Shown: positions 39,766-50,695 of the stretch, piece after piece | Layout: the number at the start of each line of letters is the position of its first letter | Numbering within the stretch: position 1 is the stretch's first letter | Source: Aldrovandia affinis | Taxonomy: Eukaryota > Chordata > Actinopteri > Notacanthiformes > Halosauridae | Length of the DNA stretch: 64,000 nucleotides | Reading direction: 5' to 3' | Assembly: GCA_029706075.1 (NCBI GenBank) | Contig: JAINUG010000031.1 | Location: forward strand, 186,001 to 250,000 | Position numbers and translations under genes: made by a program | The notes under the pieces: model-generated | What the model saw: only the letters and a program-made list of their open reading frames with translations | The model's database searches: none | What the model was told of the DNA's origin: nothing

Positions 39766-40510
39766 TTGGTCTCCACAATTCTTTATTTCACTGTTAATAG
39801 TACAACAACTTTGTTTTGGATTCAGAACTTAACATATCCTTTTAAATCATTAAATAAACAGAAATGGCATTGACAAAATTATTGACACCCTTGATTTTAT
39901 ATTTGGTAGCAAAGCCCAGTTTAGGTGGGCCTTGGCAAAGATTAATCAGGCCTTCTTGTGTTTCTCTTTCAGTGGTGGGGTCTTCCTTGGCCTCCGACTG
40001 TAAAGCCCTTCTTGGTTCAGTGTACAGCGTATGGTACGGGCTGAAACCATTACCCCAGACCTCTGCAAGTCAGCCTTGAGATCTTTGAATGTCATACGAG
40101 GTGGTTCGCACCAACCTTTGACGACATCTGAGATCAATTTTCCTTTTACCACCATGTCCTGGGAGATTCTTAACAATTCCATGAGCAGCAAACGTCTTGA
40201 TAATATTGCGAACTGTGGAAACAGGAATGTCAAGGTCTCCAGAGATGACCTTATAGCCTTGTGAACGCTTATGTTTTGCAATAATAGTTTTTCTGACATC
40301 CTCAGATAGCTTCTATTCACCATTGTCACAGAGGAACAAGGTAGCAGAACGGTTTTCTCACTTTAAAATGGATAATTGTTGAATTTATACCATGTGGGAC
40401 CTGCAACCTGTCACAGGTTAGTTAAATTACACTGCAAACGAGAATCTATTTCCTCCAACCAAATTTATTTAAATTGTTCTAAAGGGTGCCAATAATTGTG
40501 TCATGGCCAC
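39766..40510 (-). mobile_element. Partial Tc1 element abutting the long-repeat element
   Basis: The right end is gggtgccaataattgtgtca around 40485-40504. The left end is missing: the text starts directly at the end of the 37911-39765 element. A ttggcacccttg at 38018-38029 looks like the other terminal repeat of this family, stranded inside the neighbour's arm. Confidence 0.65.
39950..40323 (-). pseudogene. Tc1-like transposase DNA-binding half
   Basis: The ATG at 40323 gives MVNRSYLRMSEKLLLQNIS in a shifted frame. Clear family text resumes at RMTFKDLKADLQRSGVMVSA, then RTIRCTLNQEGLYSRRPRKT and PPLKEKHKKA. This is the second helix-turn-helix and the linker before the catalytic core. The DDE domain is absent. 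Confidence 0.75.
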
Positions 40511-40658
40511 TTTTCAATTTTGAAGCCATAAAAATTTGTTTTTTGTATTTGTATTATTATTGATTGTGTGCTGTTGTAAATCAAACAGATGAACGTGTGA
40601 AGACTAAAAGTTGTTTCAATTTCCAATTATTTCAGAAGATATTGAACATCATCTACAT

Positions 40659-40770
40659 GAAATGCATGGGTTCAATTCCCATTGGGACCACATATACAAA
40701 ACAAATGTATGCATTCAGTACTGTAAGTCGCTTTGGATAAAAGTGTCTGCTAAATGGCATATATATGTAT
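40659..40770 (+). mobile_element. SINE fragment with gtaagtcgctttggataaaa tail
   Basis: A B-box-like gggttcaattccc (40669-40681), then the characteristic 3' text actgtaagtcgctttggata and aaagtgtctgctaaatgg. This tail is very common in teleost SINEs and shared with UnaL2-type LINEs. The left end of the head is missing. Confidence 0.7.
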
Positions 40771-41877
40771 AAGACTGTAATTGGATAATAGGGGACCTTT
40801 ACAAACATAAACCCAGACCTGTTTTCATCTGATTGGTCTAAGGTTAACGATGCTCTTAATAACGTAACGACAAAAGCACTATTGTTTTCATATTATTTAT
40901 GAAAGTATAGCAACAGGTGTTTTTTCAATAATTTCTTTAAGCCTAAATAAAATTAAGGTAATATTTTCAGTCACCACATAACAAACAAAAACAAATGGGT
41001 GCCTATAGCCCACAATTACAGAGACACAGCCCCCTCCCCCCCCCCCATGGCACAATGTGTACAATTGTTTGGGTTTGACTCAGGCTGATGCTGATCCAAA
41101 GGAGTGGTACAGAGCACTCTGGAAGTCATTTTGATCGCAATGCGGTTTGAATCAATGAGTTGCAATGAGCATGTGGGCTCTCAGGGAAGCACAATTCTTA
41201 GTCTAGTAGCTCCAATCTAGTGACAGTGGAATGGCAACAAAGAGTTTCTGAGTGGCATCGCGCCCACTTTCATCAGAATGGGGAACAGGACATCAGATAA
41301 AAGCCTGAAAGAAGCCAGAGCCCAGAGAACAAAGTGGACAAAAGCATCGGACATCTAAGTGCTGAATTAATTAAAATCAAGAAGGTATTTTAGAATCATT
41401 TTGGGTTTCTGTGCTACAGATAAAAGCAACTGTGACTTCAAGTAAGTACATCAGGCCCACTATGCTAGGAGAATAGGAAAATCTCATTGGCTACCGCTTT
41501 TTGATAGCCAATGTGTTAATGGAGACTTGATGGAGAAGGCATATCAAAACGAAAAATAAAATCAATAAATAAAAACAACATATGTCAAAAATGCTATATT
41601 CCTGGAAGCAAATACGTACATTATGGAACTAATTTCAGAAGAAAAACATATTTTGTTTTTTATCTTGAATCATTTCCATGAAGTAGGCTCTTTGGGTTCA
41701 GAAATACAATACAGTATTATTTTTACAAACAGTTTGAGCATCAAAAGTCCTGAGACAACAAGCATGTGAAAATGTACTTGACATCTCAATGCATCTGATT
41801 GCAGTTCAAACTCAATCAATTTTAGTTTTTCAGGGTTTGTTAAATTGTCCTGATATTAACACATTTTAAGAGTGAAA
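40771..41877. other. Intergenic/intronic; no gene recognised
   Basis: Includes a C-rich run at 41030-41046. No coding or repeat ends. Confidence 0.5.
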
Positions 41878-43080
41878 CAAAGGGCCCTATTTTTGTGCTG
41901 GCGTTATGCCCTAGCGCGGGCGAATTGCCAGTTTCGTCTGCCGCAAACGAAATATTTCCCGTCTCCGCCGAGTTTGGCAATTTCGCGGTGCGCAAAGAAG
42001 GCGTTTGCGCAACTATGGGCTGGGCAGCGCAATAGGGGGTGTGACTATGAAAACAGTTGGTGCTATGCAAGTTTGGTGTCAAATAATGAGTTTGCATTAA
42101 CGTCCAACTAGACCACCTCTTAGCGCAAATGCTGGCACTCTGTGCAATTTGGTGACTTTATCAATGCGCACATATGAATATAAGGTTATCTGAAATCACA
42201 TGAGGATGTTTTGTGAATATTGTGAATTTCCCCCCACATTGAGGAAAATCGTCCAATCCATTGGTAACTTGCAAGCGTAATCAATTAAGCTAAAAACTAT
42301 TTCACCACAGCTTGTGGTTATTCAATGCACGGACATGAAAGACTGAAGCCAGCAGGCCATCCATCGCTACCGTTCAGTAAGAACCTGTTAAATAAATATA
42401 TGTTTGTATGCACATTGTTTTTCTTATGTGAAAGGGTTTTATTCTTTCCATTTGCACTACAGAAAATGGAGTACATAACTGGACGCCGAAGGCGATACTG
42501 TGAGCGACACCCTGGGTTTGGTAGCCGGTGTTGGCCAGACGGCTATCAGTTCGGCTGTACATGCAATTTCTTCCAGTCTTGTCCAACATGCAAATTCGTT
42601 TATTACTTTTCCTACACCCGACAGCCAGCAGAGAACTAAACAGGATTTTTTTACAGTAAGTTAGAAGAAAAGAAACGTTGTTTTTTAAGTTGGAAAGCCT
42701 ACAAATAAGGAAAAAGAGATGGTAAAATAAAACACTTTCTTTTAACAATGTAGGTCTCAAAATATAAACTCAAATCATGAAAATAACAAATGAATGTAAT
42801 GTTTTCCCCCTCTGATTCGCTCGCCAACTTTTCCGCACCTCCTTGCTCTCCTCTTTGAAGAAGCGCTCCTGGCGCAGAAGCGCAAAACTGTCATGCATGT
42901 CAGGAAATTTCCAATTTGCTATAGCGTTAGCATACTGGTATTTAAAGGGATAGAAAATATGTGTTCTGATTGGCCATTATGAAACCAAACCCCCACCACA
43001 CCCACATGTGTTTTTTTTTGTTAATCCAAGCTCTTTTACAACTGCGCCGAAGATGTAATATAGATCTAGGTCCTAAGCGT
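41878..43080. repeat. Possible MITE or decayed DNA transposon
   Basis: Starts agggccctatttttgtgctg and is full of gcgca/tgcgc dinucleotide-rich text (41900-42160), then similar text at 42850-43080 (gcgcagaagcgcaaaactg). The opening resembles fish Harbinger-like MITEs. The inverted right end is not convincing. A Cys-rich frame at 42466-42639 is judged chance. Confidence 0.35.
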
Positions 43081-43522
43081 TTAAATGTAAATTTTCACTC
43101 AATATTTTGGTGCTGATTTGTAATTATCGGATAATGGTAAACCAGACACCGTAAAGCATAATTGCTACATAGTCTTTTTATTATTACTGCGACTTTTCCT
43201 GGATACAAGAGCACTAAGTCACCTTAAGGAAGTGCTATTAAATTTAAAAAGAAACCTTCCCAGATTAATATGGTGCTGTATTAGAACAAAGTGACTTTTT
43301 AATTTAAGAAGAATTGATGGTTTTTAATTGAATCTAGGAGTCCCATTACTACACTATGAAGCAACATTAATCAAGGAAGCACCCCTTAAGATGAATTGTT
43401 TAAAAGAAGAGTAGGGTATATAACTGCCTCTCCATTGACATCATTCACACCAGTCAAATTAAACACTGCACTTGTTACTTGAACCACACATGTTCCAGTG
43501 TACCTGCAGTTGTTTTGATATA

Positions 43523-43890
43523 CAGTCAGTTCTGAAATGATTGAGACCCTTGATAAAGATGAGCAAAAAAGGCTGTATAAAATAAACAATACAGCTTATG
43601 ATTTATATTGTATGCTCAAAAAAGGGGGAAATTATATTTTTTTTATACTAATACAATTGTTCAGAGAGAATATATATATATTTTTTAAATCCAAAAAAGA
43701 TGTCACAATTATTAACACCCCTAATGGTTGTTTTAAATGAAATCCACCAAAAATAGATCTGCATTAAATGTTGACTTCTATTATGTGATTGGTGAACATA
43801 CTGGGGGGATTTTTGACCATTGCTCCATACATAATCTTTCAATATTCCTCAGATCCTTCGGTCTGTGCTTGTGTAATGCCCTGAATAGTT
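43523..43890 (-). mobile_element. Tc1 element fragment related to the 20.1-kb MITE
   Basis: The left terminal repeat starts at 43523 after TA (cagtcagttctgaaatgatt) and shares gataaagatgagcaaaaaag with 20123-20655. Further in, the minus strand reads KDLRNIERLCMEQWSKIPPV (about 43860-43801), the C-terminal region of a Tc1 transposase, so this is the 3' part of an autonomous relative. The other end is not found. Confidence 0.65.
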
Positions 43891-44514
43891 TTCTAACTTA
43901 CTCAATCTGGCCAGTTAACCAGTCAGCTTCTATGACTTGCTTCAGCAAGCATGACTTTTTTCAGCAAACTTACACCGACTCTACATTTAATGTTACACGA
44001 TTCGGCTTTAAAGATCCTGTTTGAAGAGACTGTGTTCTAGTTGATCCCATCTGTTGTAGAATCTAGGTGTCAGAATTAGTGTTACGTTTGCTAACCTGTT
44101 ATATTTGTGTAACCACCTAGAGGAGCCGTGTGGTTGGGAGGCTCCGCTGCATTTGAGAGAGAGATTGTGTTGATGCATACCAGGTAACCCCAAAACATTT
44201 AATCTAAATTGTAAAACTGAAAGAACAGTTGAGTGTTGCATTGTGACTTGCTTATTTTCCATCCTGATCTACACTGCTTATTGTTTTAGCACTCATTTCT
44301 TGGGGCAATTGTATACATTTTTCTGTCCTTGGAGGGTGAAAAAGAGTGACAATATCAGCCAAAATTCAATCTGCATTGACGCATAATGAAATGTTGAATG
44401 ATGTAAAAATTCTGATATTGTTGGATCAAAAGAAGAACAATGGTTTTAAGGAGGATGATATAGTATGTGATCAAAAGAAAAGACGGTTGAAAAGGGAAGC
44501 TTCACTTCATGGGA
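43891..44514. other. Interval between Tc1 fragment and LINE; nothing recognised
   Basis: No repeat or gene text recognised. The boundary of the LINE 3' end within it is uncertain. Confidence 0.4.
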
Positions 44515-44634
44515 GATTAAGTTCCTGAAGCAGACAATAATAGAGAAGGTGATCACACTCTCTATTACGGCTCTATATAAGTGTGTCATAACTGTCTTTG
44601 TGACCACAAACGTCCTGAGTTGCCTAAGAAAATA

Positions 44635-46142
44635 CACTGCTCAAAGAAATTAAGGGAACGCTTAATCATCACGGTATAATACCAAGTCAATTAAACTTTT
44701 GGGATATCGATCTGTCCAGTTAGGAAGCGTAAACGATTGTGAATCAATTTCACCTGCTTTGGTGCAAATAAAACTGACAACAGGTGGACAGGAGAGGCAA
44801 GAGCAAGACAACCCCCAAAAAGTAAATGGTTTTGCAGGTGGTGGCCACAGACCATTTCTCTCTCTTATCCTTCCTGATTTTTCTCTAGTTTTGTATTTTG
44901 CTAGTACCCTTGTCACTACTGGTAGCATGAGACGGTACCTGCAGCCCATTCAGGTTGCACAGGTAGTCCAGCTCCTCCAGGATGGCACATCCATACGTGC
45001 CGTCGCAAGAAGGTTTGCTGTGTCTCCCAGCACAGTCTCAAGAGCGTGGAGGAGATACTGGGAGATGGGCCATTACACGAGGAGAGCTGGACAGGGCCGT
45101 GGAAGGGTAGCAACCCAGCGGCAGGACCGGTATCTGCTCCTTTGTGTGAGGAGGAACAGGAGGAGCACTGTCAGAGCCCTACAAAATGACCTCCAGCGGG
45201 CTACTCGTGTGCATGTTTCTGACCAAACTGTCAGAAATAGACTCCATGAGGGTGGCATGAGGGCCCGACGTCCTGTAGTGGGACCTGTGCTCACAGCCCA
45301 GCACTGTGCAGCTTGATTGGCATTTGCCAGAGAACACCAGAATTGGCAGGTTCGCCATCGGCACCCCGTTCTCTTCACAGATGAGAGCAGGTTCACACTG
45401 AGCACATGTGACAAACGTGAAAGAGTCTGGAGACACCGTGGCAAACATTATGCTGCCTGCAACATCATCCAGCATGACCGGTTTGGCGGTGGGTCAGTGA
45501 TGGTCTGGGGAGGCATATCCTTGGAGGACCGCACAAACCTCCACGTGCTAGCCAACGGTACCCTGACTGCTGTTAGGTACCGGGATGAAATCCTCAGACC
45601 CATTGTCAGACCTTACGCTGGTGCAGTGGGCCCTGGGTTCCTCCTGGTGCAGGACAATTCCCAGCCTCATGTGGCCAGAGTGTGTAGGCAGTTCCTGGAT
45701 GACGAAGGCATTGATGCCATTGACTGGCCCTCACGTTCCCCAGACCTGAATCCAATTGAGCACGTCTGGGATGTTATGTATCGGTGCATCCGCCGCCGCC
45801 AAGTAGCGCCATAGACTGTCCAGGAGCTCACTGATGCCCTGATCCAGGTCTGGGAGGAGATCCCCCAGGACACCATCCGCCGTCTCATCAGGAGCATGCC
45901 CAGACGTTGTCGCGAGTGCATACAGGCACGTGGGGGCCATACACACTACTGAGCCACATTATGAGTTGTCGTGATGAAATTCACACAAGTTGGATCAGCC
46001 TGTGATCTCAATTGTTCACTTTGATTTTCGGTGTGATTTTGAATCCAGCCCTGAATGGGTTAATGATTTTCAACTTGAATATTTCGTTCATCAAGATCCA
46101 CGATGTGTGATTTAAGTGTTCCCTTAATTTCTTTGAGCAGTG
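44635..46142 (+). mobile_element. Full-length Tc1/mariner element, 1508 bp
   Basis: Exact 25-bp terminal inverted repeats begin cactgctcaaagaaattaag at each end, with TA duplications at 44633-44634 and 46143-46144. The coding part is close to intact. It lies inside the minus-strand LINE; joining the flanks at one TA gives back an unbroken LINE frame (RLY then FLRQL), which shows both the insertion and its exact borders. It is the youngest-looking Tc1 in the window. Confidence 0.96.
44927..45952 (+). pseudogene. Tc1 transposase, DD34E, near-intact with two nonsense codons
   Basis: From [20 protein letters not shown] at 44927 the frame runs 341 codons to TGA at 45950-45952. The first helix-turn-helix is at residues 5-50 ([20 protein letters not shown]) and the second around 60-110. 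Catalytic residues are Asp152 (FTDESRF), Asp243 (LVQDNSQPH) and Glu278 (PDLNPIEH), spaced 34 between the last two. The GGGSVMVWGG motif is present. Codon 130 is TGA (45314-45316), consistent with CGA to TGA decay at a CpG. Codon 296 is TAG (45812-45814), probably from CAG. No frameshift was found. I chose the 44927 start rather than an upstream ATG at 44699, because homology begins at MRRYL. Confidence 0.93.
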
Positions 46143-48269
46143 TATAATCTCTGAAGGGCTTTTTTCACCATGTAATCTACATTAGCTTCCCATTCCAGAG
46201 TGGCAGAGATTGTGGTGCCGAGAAACTTAAAGGAGTCTACCCTCTCGACAGCCTGATTTACTTTGACAACCTGTGTTCTTTTGAGTAGAAAGTCGAGGAT
46301 CCAATGACACATAGACTCGTTTACTTGTAGCCCTACCAGTTTCTCAAAAAGCTTGTGTGGAATGATTGTGTTAAATGCCAAACGGTAGTCGACAAGCAGG
46401 ACCCTGGCATAAGTGTGAGGGGTTTCAAGGTGTTGTAGTATGGAGTGAAGGCACAGGGCAACTGCATCCTCCACAGACCTATTTGCCCTGTAGGCAAACT
46501 GGAACATGTCCAACTGTATGTAAGACAGATATTTACAGACAAGTCGCTCAAAGGTTTGCATGACCACCGAGGTCAGGGCTACTGGTCTGTAATCATTTAG
46601 ACATGTTACATTGTTGTTTTTTTGGCACAGGTATAATAACAGCGGATTTAAAACAGGTTGGAACTTTAGATTGTTGAAGTGACATATTAAAAATAACAGT
46701 GGGAATGGGTGCAAGCTGATCAGCACATGGTTTTAAGGTGGCAGCTGACACATTGTCGGGCCCCCCAGCCTTCCTGCCATTTTGCTCATGGAGGAGATTC
46801 CTCACTTCATGCTCGAGTAACAAATGGTGGATGGGAGGGTTCAGGGAGTGTGTCAGCACTCAGCTGAGGGGTGTGCTGAGTATCAAATCTACAATAAAAT
46901 GTATTCATCTTATCTGGTAGATCTGATTCAACGCTCAGAGTTTTGTGTTTCTGTTTATAATTAGTAATTTGTTGTAGACCCCGGGACCCCCTTCCAATAA
47001 TTACTGTTCACGTTGCCCTCCAGTCCGTCCCTGTATTAGGCTTTAGCTTTTCTTACGGCCCTTTCAAATTCACATTTGGTTTCCTTGTAATTGTCTCTGT
47101 CCCCACTTTTGAAAGTGTGATTTTTCTTTTCACACTGAGTTTTCAATTCCCTAGTGAACCATGATTTGTTATTGATAAAGAAAGTCAGTCTTGGAGGGAA
47201 TGCACACCCCCTCGGATAATCTGTTGCAAGAAATGATAGTATCCGCTAGTTCATTCAGATCTCAGCAGGCATCCTCAAAAATGGTCCAATCAGTGATATC
47301 CAGACAGCCCTTTAGCATCTCCATGTTTTGAAAAGTCCACTGTCTTATAGTGCACACAGTTGGTTAAGTTAAGACAGTTTTAAGTCTTTGTCTATACTCT
47401 GGGACAAGAAGGATCATATTATGATCGGAGTGACCAAGGGGGGCACATGCAATCGCTTGGTACGCATTTGGAATTGTGCTGTAGCACTGATCCAGTGTTT
47501 TCCCTTGCCTGGTTGCTATTTGTATTTGTTGACTGAATCTAGGAAGAACTTTCTTAAGGTTCACATAATTAAAGTCACCAAGAATCAGAACAGGCATTCA
47601 GTGATCTGCCCAGCAAAAAGTTTAGCAGCCTCGGTGGCGTTTGCCTGAGGTGGAATGTACACACCCACCAGAATGCGAGAGGCGATTTCTCTTGGAGAAT
47701 AGAGCGGTCTGCATTTGATAAACAGACTTTCAACTTGAGGTGAGAAGAATAGAGAGATCACATGAATGTGCACCAAAGGTGGTTATTAAAAAAACAGGTA
47801 CCTCCTCCTTTTTTCTTCAGTGACTGACCAGTGCGATCTGCACGGTGCAGGGAGTACCCCGTCTGTTCTACTGCAGAATCCGGTATCCCATGTCGAGCCA
47901 GGTCTCCGTGAAGCACATAGCAGAACAGTCTCTGAAGTCGCACTTTGACGGCATTAGGAGAGACAGTTGGTCTTTTTTGTTTGCCAGTGAATGGACATTG
48001 GATAGGAGCAGACTCGGCAGTGGTGTCCGATGCTTACGTTGTTGCAGTCGTACCAGGGTTCCAGCTCTCTTGCCCCGTTTCTGGGGTTGGTTGCGGTGAG
48101 TGCTGGTGAAGTTCACTTCCACCTTTCCAATAGCAATAAAGTCCTTAGATGGCTATTACAGTGAACATTACTTCATAACATAATAACATAACTTATATAT
48201 TTCATTATGTGGGACAACAACCATCATTGCGGGATACAAGACGACAAGTCAAAATGTGGGACATCTGGT

Positions 48270-48350
48270 CAGGCCAGGCTGCCATTGCAAATAACAATTT
48301 GTTCTTAATGGCTTGCCTGGTTAAATATAGGTTAAATAAAGAAATAAATA
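48270..48350 (+). mobile_element. 3' tail of an L2-like LINE or derived SINE
   Basis: The stretch aataacaatttgttcttaat, then gcttgcctggttaaatatag and gttaaataaagaaataaata is the well-known fish L2-type tail (ttgcctggttaaataaaggt). Only the last 80 bp are present. Confidence 0.6.
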
Positions 48351-49921
48351 AACTATCCGGAGCATCACAAGTGCATCAATGAGCGCTGATATCGCCTTGG
48401 TATTTCACAACTCCTGTTTTGTATTGCGCTTTACGAGGTGGTAGTCACTGTCCCAGCGATGCAAAACAAACAATCACAAATGTTCTTGGAAAGTACCCCG
48501 GTTCATGTCACGACAGCTTTATTTTCAGGAATACCACTATGTACAGCTAAGTCAAATTGAAATGAAAATGAAAATTATATGAAGGAACGCAGGATTTCTC
48601 TTGACCTATTTGTCATAAGCTAGCAGTCAGTATAAAAACACTGATCTGAATTTGAACAAATATAACAGTATAGAATGAATCGTGAATACAGTTTTACTTT
48701 CAGATGCTCTGTGGCCTTCTCCCATAACAAGTTTCGTTGTTTCTATTCTTTATTCTTATTCTAATATTATTTATGTGGTTGGACCACCAACGGTGTCTTT
48801 TTCCTGCATTATGTTGTAGGAAAGATTTTCTTTTGGACGCAGCCTAACGTGTCATATTGTCTTTACATCATCTACTGTTTGTTTTGTTAAAACATTATTG
48901 TTGTTATGATGCTGTACCTCGTTGACCATCTATTTCCTGATCTGTATGTTTTGAAATGTTTTCTTTCTTTTTGGATGGTGCCGTCCATCCATAGGGGGCG
49001 CGCCAAATGAGGGAGAGGGAAAAATATAAAAGGAAAAAAGAGAATGCAGTGCATGTCGCTCTTCTGTAAACCTAATGTTCTTAATTAAAATACTATTTCC
49101 AAATATTACAAAAAAGCCCACAACAACATATTTACATAGCCTATTCAATAGGCCCTATTTTCAGGGTTGCCCGCGGCCACGGTGCAGCATCACCCCCCGC
49201 CCCTCCCCTCAAAGGCACAATGGTGAAAGAAACTGTAGGACAGCTGTGCTCATTCAGTAGCCTAATGTTATTAAGAAGTTCGACAGAAACAGTTGAATGT
49301 TTTTTTCAGTAAGCTAAACTAATATTGGGGAAAAAATTATTGTTCCCTTAATATAATGCCTATTCTATGGTGTCTGTAACACATATATCAATGATCAGTT
49401 TTCCACCCATGTGTTTTGTTTCATCGCGTGCCATATCGCAATCGCAAGATGTAGCAAGATGATCGCAATATGAGATTCTGCCCATATCGGCCCTAGTTAT
49501 GAGCAAAAAAAAATTAAATGCGAGTGTCGATTTATGAATTCGCAAGATTGTTCAAACACTTTGTGTCATTTGACACTGTCCGGTTCAGATCCTTTTGTTT
49601 CAAAGCCCTGGGTTTAGCTCGACCATCGGAATGCATCGAAGCGATTCCTATATCTTTCTAAAAATCTATTTATGTGAGGAATGAAAATATTGTACTATGA
49701 AAATGTATATTCTAATTGCGTGAATGAAAATGACAATACTATACTTTGTCCTTTCAAAGAAAACCTGTTTTCGTAAAACACAAACCTAATTCGTAGAATC
49801 ACGCAAACCTGACAAAAATGCCAAACTCTATAATACTCTTTGAATAATAGCCTACCAATAATTGAAGTGAAGCTAAAAAAAACAAAAAAACATGGCGGTT
49901 GTGTCTGAGACGGTCTGAGAT
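48351..49921. other. No gene recognised apart from the small repeat at 48905
   Basis: Contains ggcgcgcc at 48998-49005 and a C-rich patch near 49190-49210. Open frames are chance. Confidence 0.5.
48905..48948 (+). repeat. Unclassified dispersed repeat, copy 2
   Basis: Reads atgatgctgtacctcgttga, then ccatctatttcctgatctgt. It pairs with 445-485. Confidence 0.55.
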
Positions 49922-49924
49922 TTA

Positions 49925-50692
49925 GGCTGTGTTCGAAACCGCTCACTGGTTCCCTATTCCCTATATAGTGTTTACTATATAGTGTACTATGTAGCGAACG
50001 ACAAACTGTTTTCAGATACTACAACTGAACGTCATTTGCGTTGCCGGATATTCAGGTGACGCAAGCGGATGCGCCCAGTATCGTGTAAACAAACCGAGCA
50101 CTCATGGCAGCCCGTTGAAATGTACTGAGGTAGTATCGGTTTGCATGTTCAGTTTTGAATGTTAAATCCCAAATAAATTGTTGACATTCTAATGATGTGC
50201 AAGTGTGGTTTTGTCAACTGTGGTGCTGTCTGCTAGCCACTGCTTTAGCCACCAATAGCTACCGTTATGGAAGTCGTGAGCTAACTAGCTCGTGTGGAGA
50301 AAATAACGTTAGGATAACTCACGAGCTCACGACTAGCACCAACTTCCATAGCGATAATAACGGTAGCTATCGGTGGCTAAAGCAGTTAGCTAACGTTACC
50401 ATCACCATGATTCCTGTTGCTGTTTTACTGCTGTTGGCTCAACTTTTGTTCTTGAGGCATAAACGGAAGTGTATGTATGACGGTATGACACGACCGCATT
50501 GCATTGTGGTACACGGGATAAAGTGTAGGGTACATTCGCTGTTCACTACAAATCACGGTGAATTGTGGGTATTTTCTCGTTCACTATATAGTGAACGAAA
50601 TTAACATTTTAAAATTTGTCGCACACTACAAAATGCCGTACACACTATATAGTGCACTATATAGTGAATAGGGAGCGGTTTCGAACACAGCC
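49925..50692. mobile_element. PIF/Harbinger-type MITE, 768 bp, with inner palindrome
   Basis: The terminal repeats ggctgtgttcgaaaccgctc (exact over 20 bp at both ends) are flanked by TTA at 49922-49924 and 50693-50695, the target duplication typical of PIF/Harbinger. Sub-terminal regions share actatatagtg motifs. Inside, 50239-50282 pairs with 50322-50388 (actgctttagccaccaatag against its inverse with one change), forming a second palindrome. A 135-codon frame at 50197-50604 runs through the palindrome and shows no transposase feature. Confidence 0.8.
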
Positions 50693-50695
50693 TTA

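Larger units (their letters stand above)
44515..48122 (-). pseudogene. Rex1/Babar-like LINE, endonuclease and reverse transcriptase remnants
   Basis: On minus, an endonuclease-type N-terminal part reads SNVHSLANKKDQLSLLMPSK, then FTETWLD (48122-47868), VGVYIPPQANATEAAKLF (about 47670-47610) and GDFN (47580s). The reverse transcriptase follows: PNDYRPVALTSVV-like text, then QFAYRANRSVEDAVALCLHS (about 46505-46446), VDYRLAFNTIIPHKLFEKLV and WILDFLLKRTQVVKVNQ. A catalytic F-DD block is not readable. The reading frame LQRLY is cut by a Tc1 (44635-46142) and resumes FLRQLRTFVVTKTVMTHLYR to about 44518. Many stops and shifts. The clade is assigned from memory of fish LINEs. Confidence 0.75.

Noticed and set aside
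42325..42639. 104-codon frame with a Cys-rich C-terminus, suggesting a small secreted peptide
   Set aside because: It lies in a probable MITE, lacks a credible signal peptide and no homologue comes to mind.
50197..50604. 135-codon frame inside the Harbinger-type MITE
   Set aside because: It passes through the inner palindrome and has none of the Harbinger transposase or Myb-like residues.
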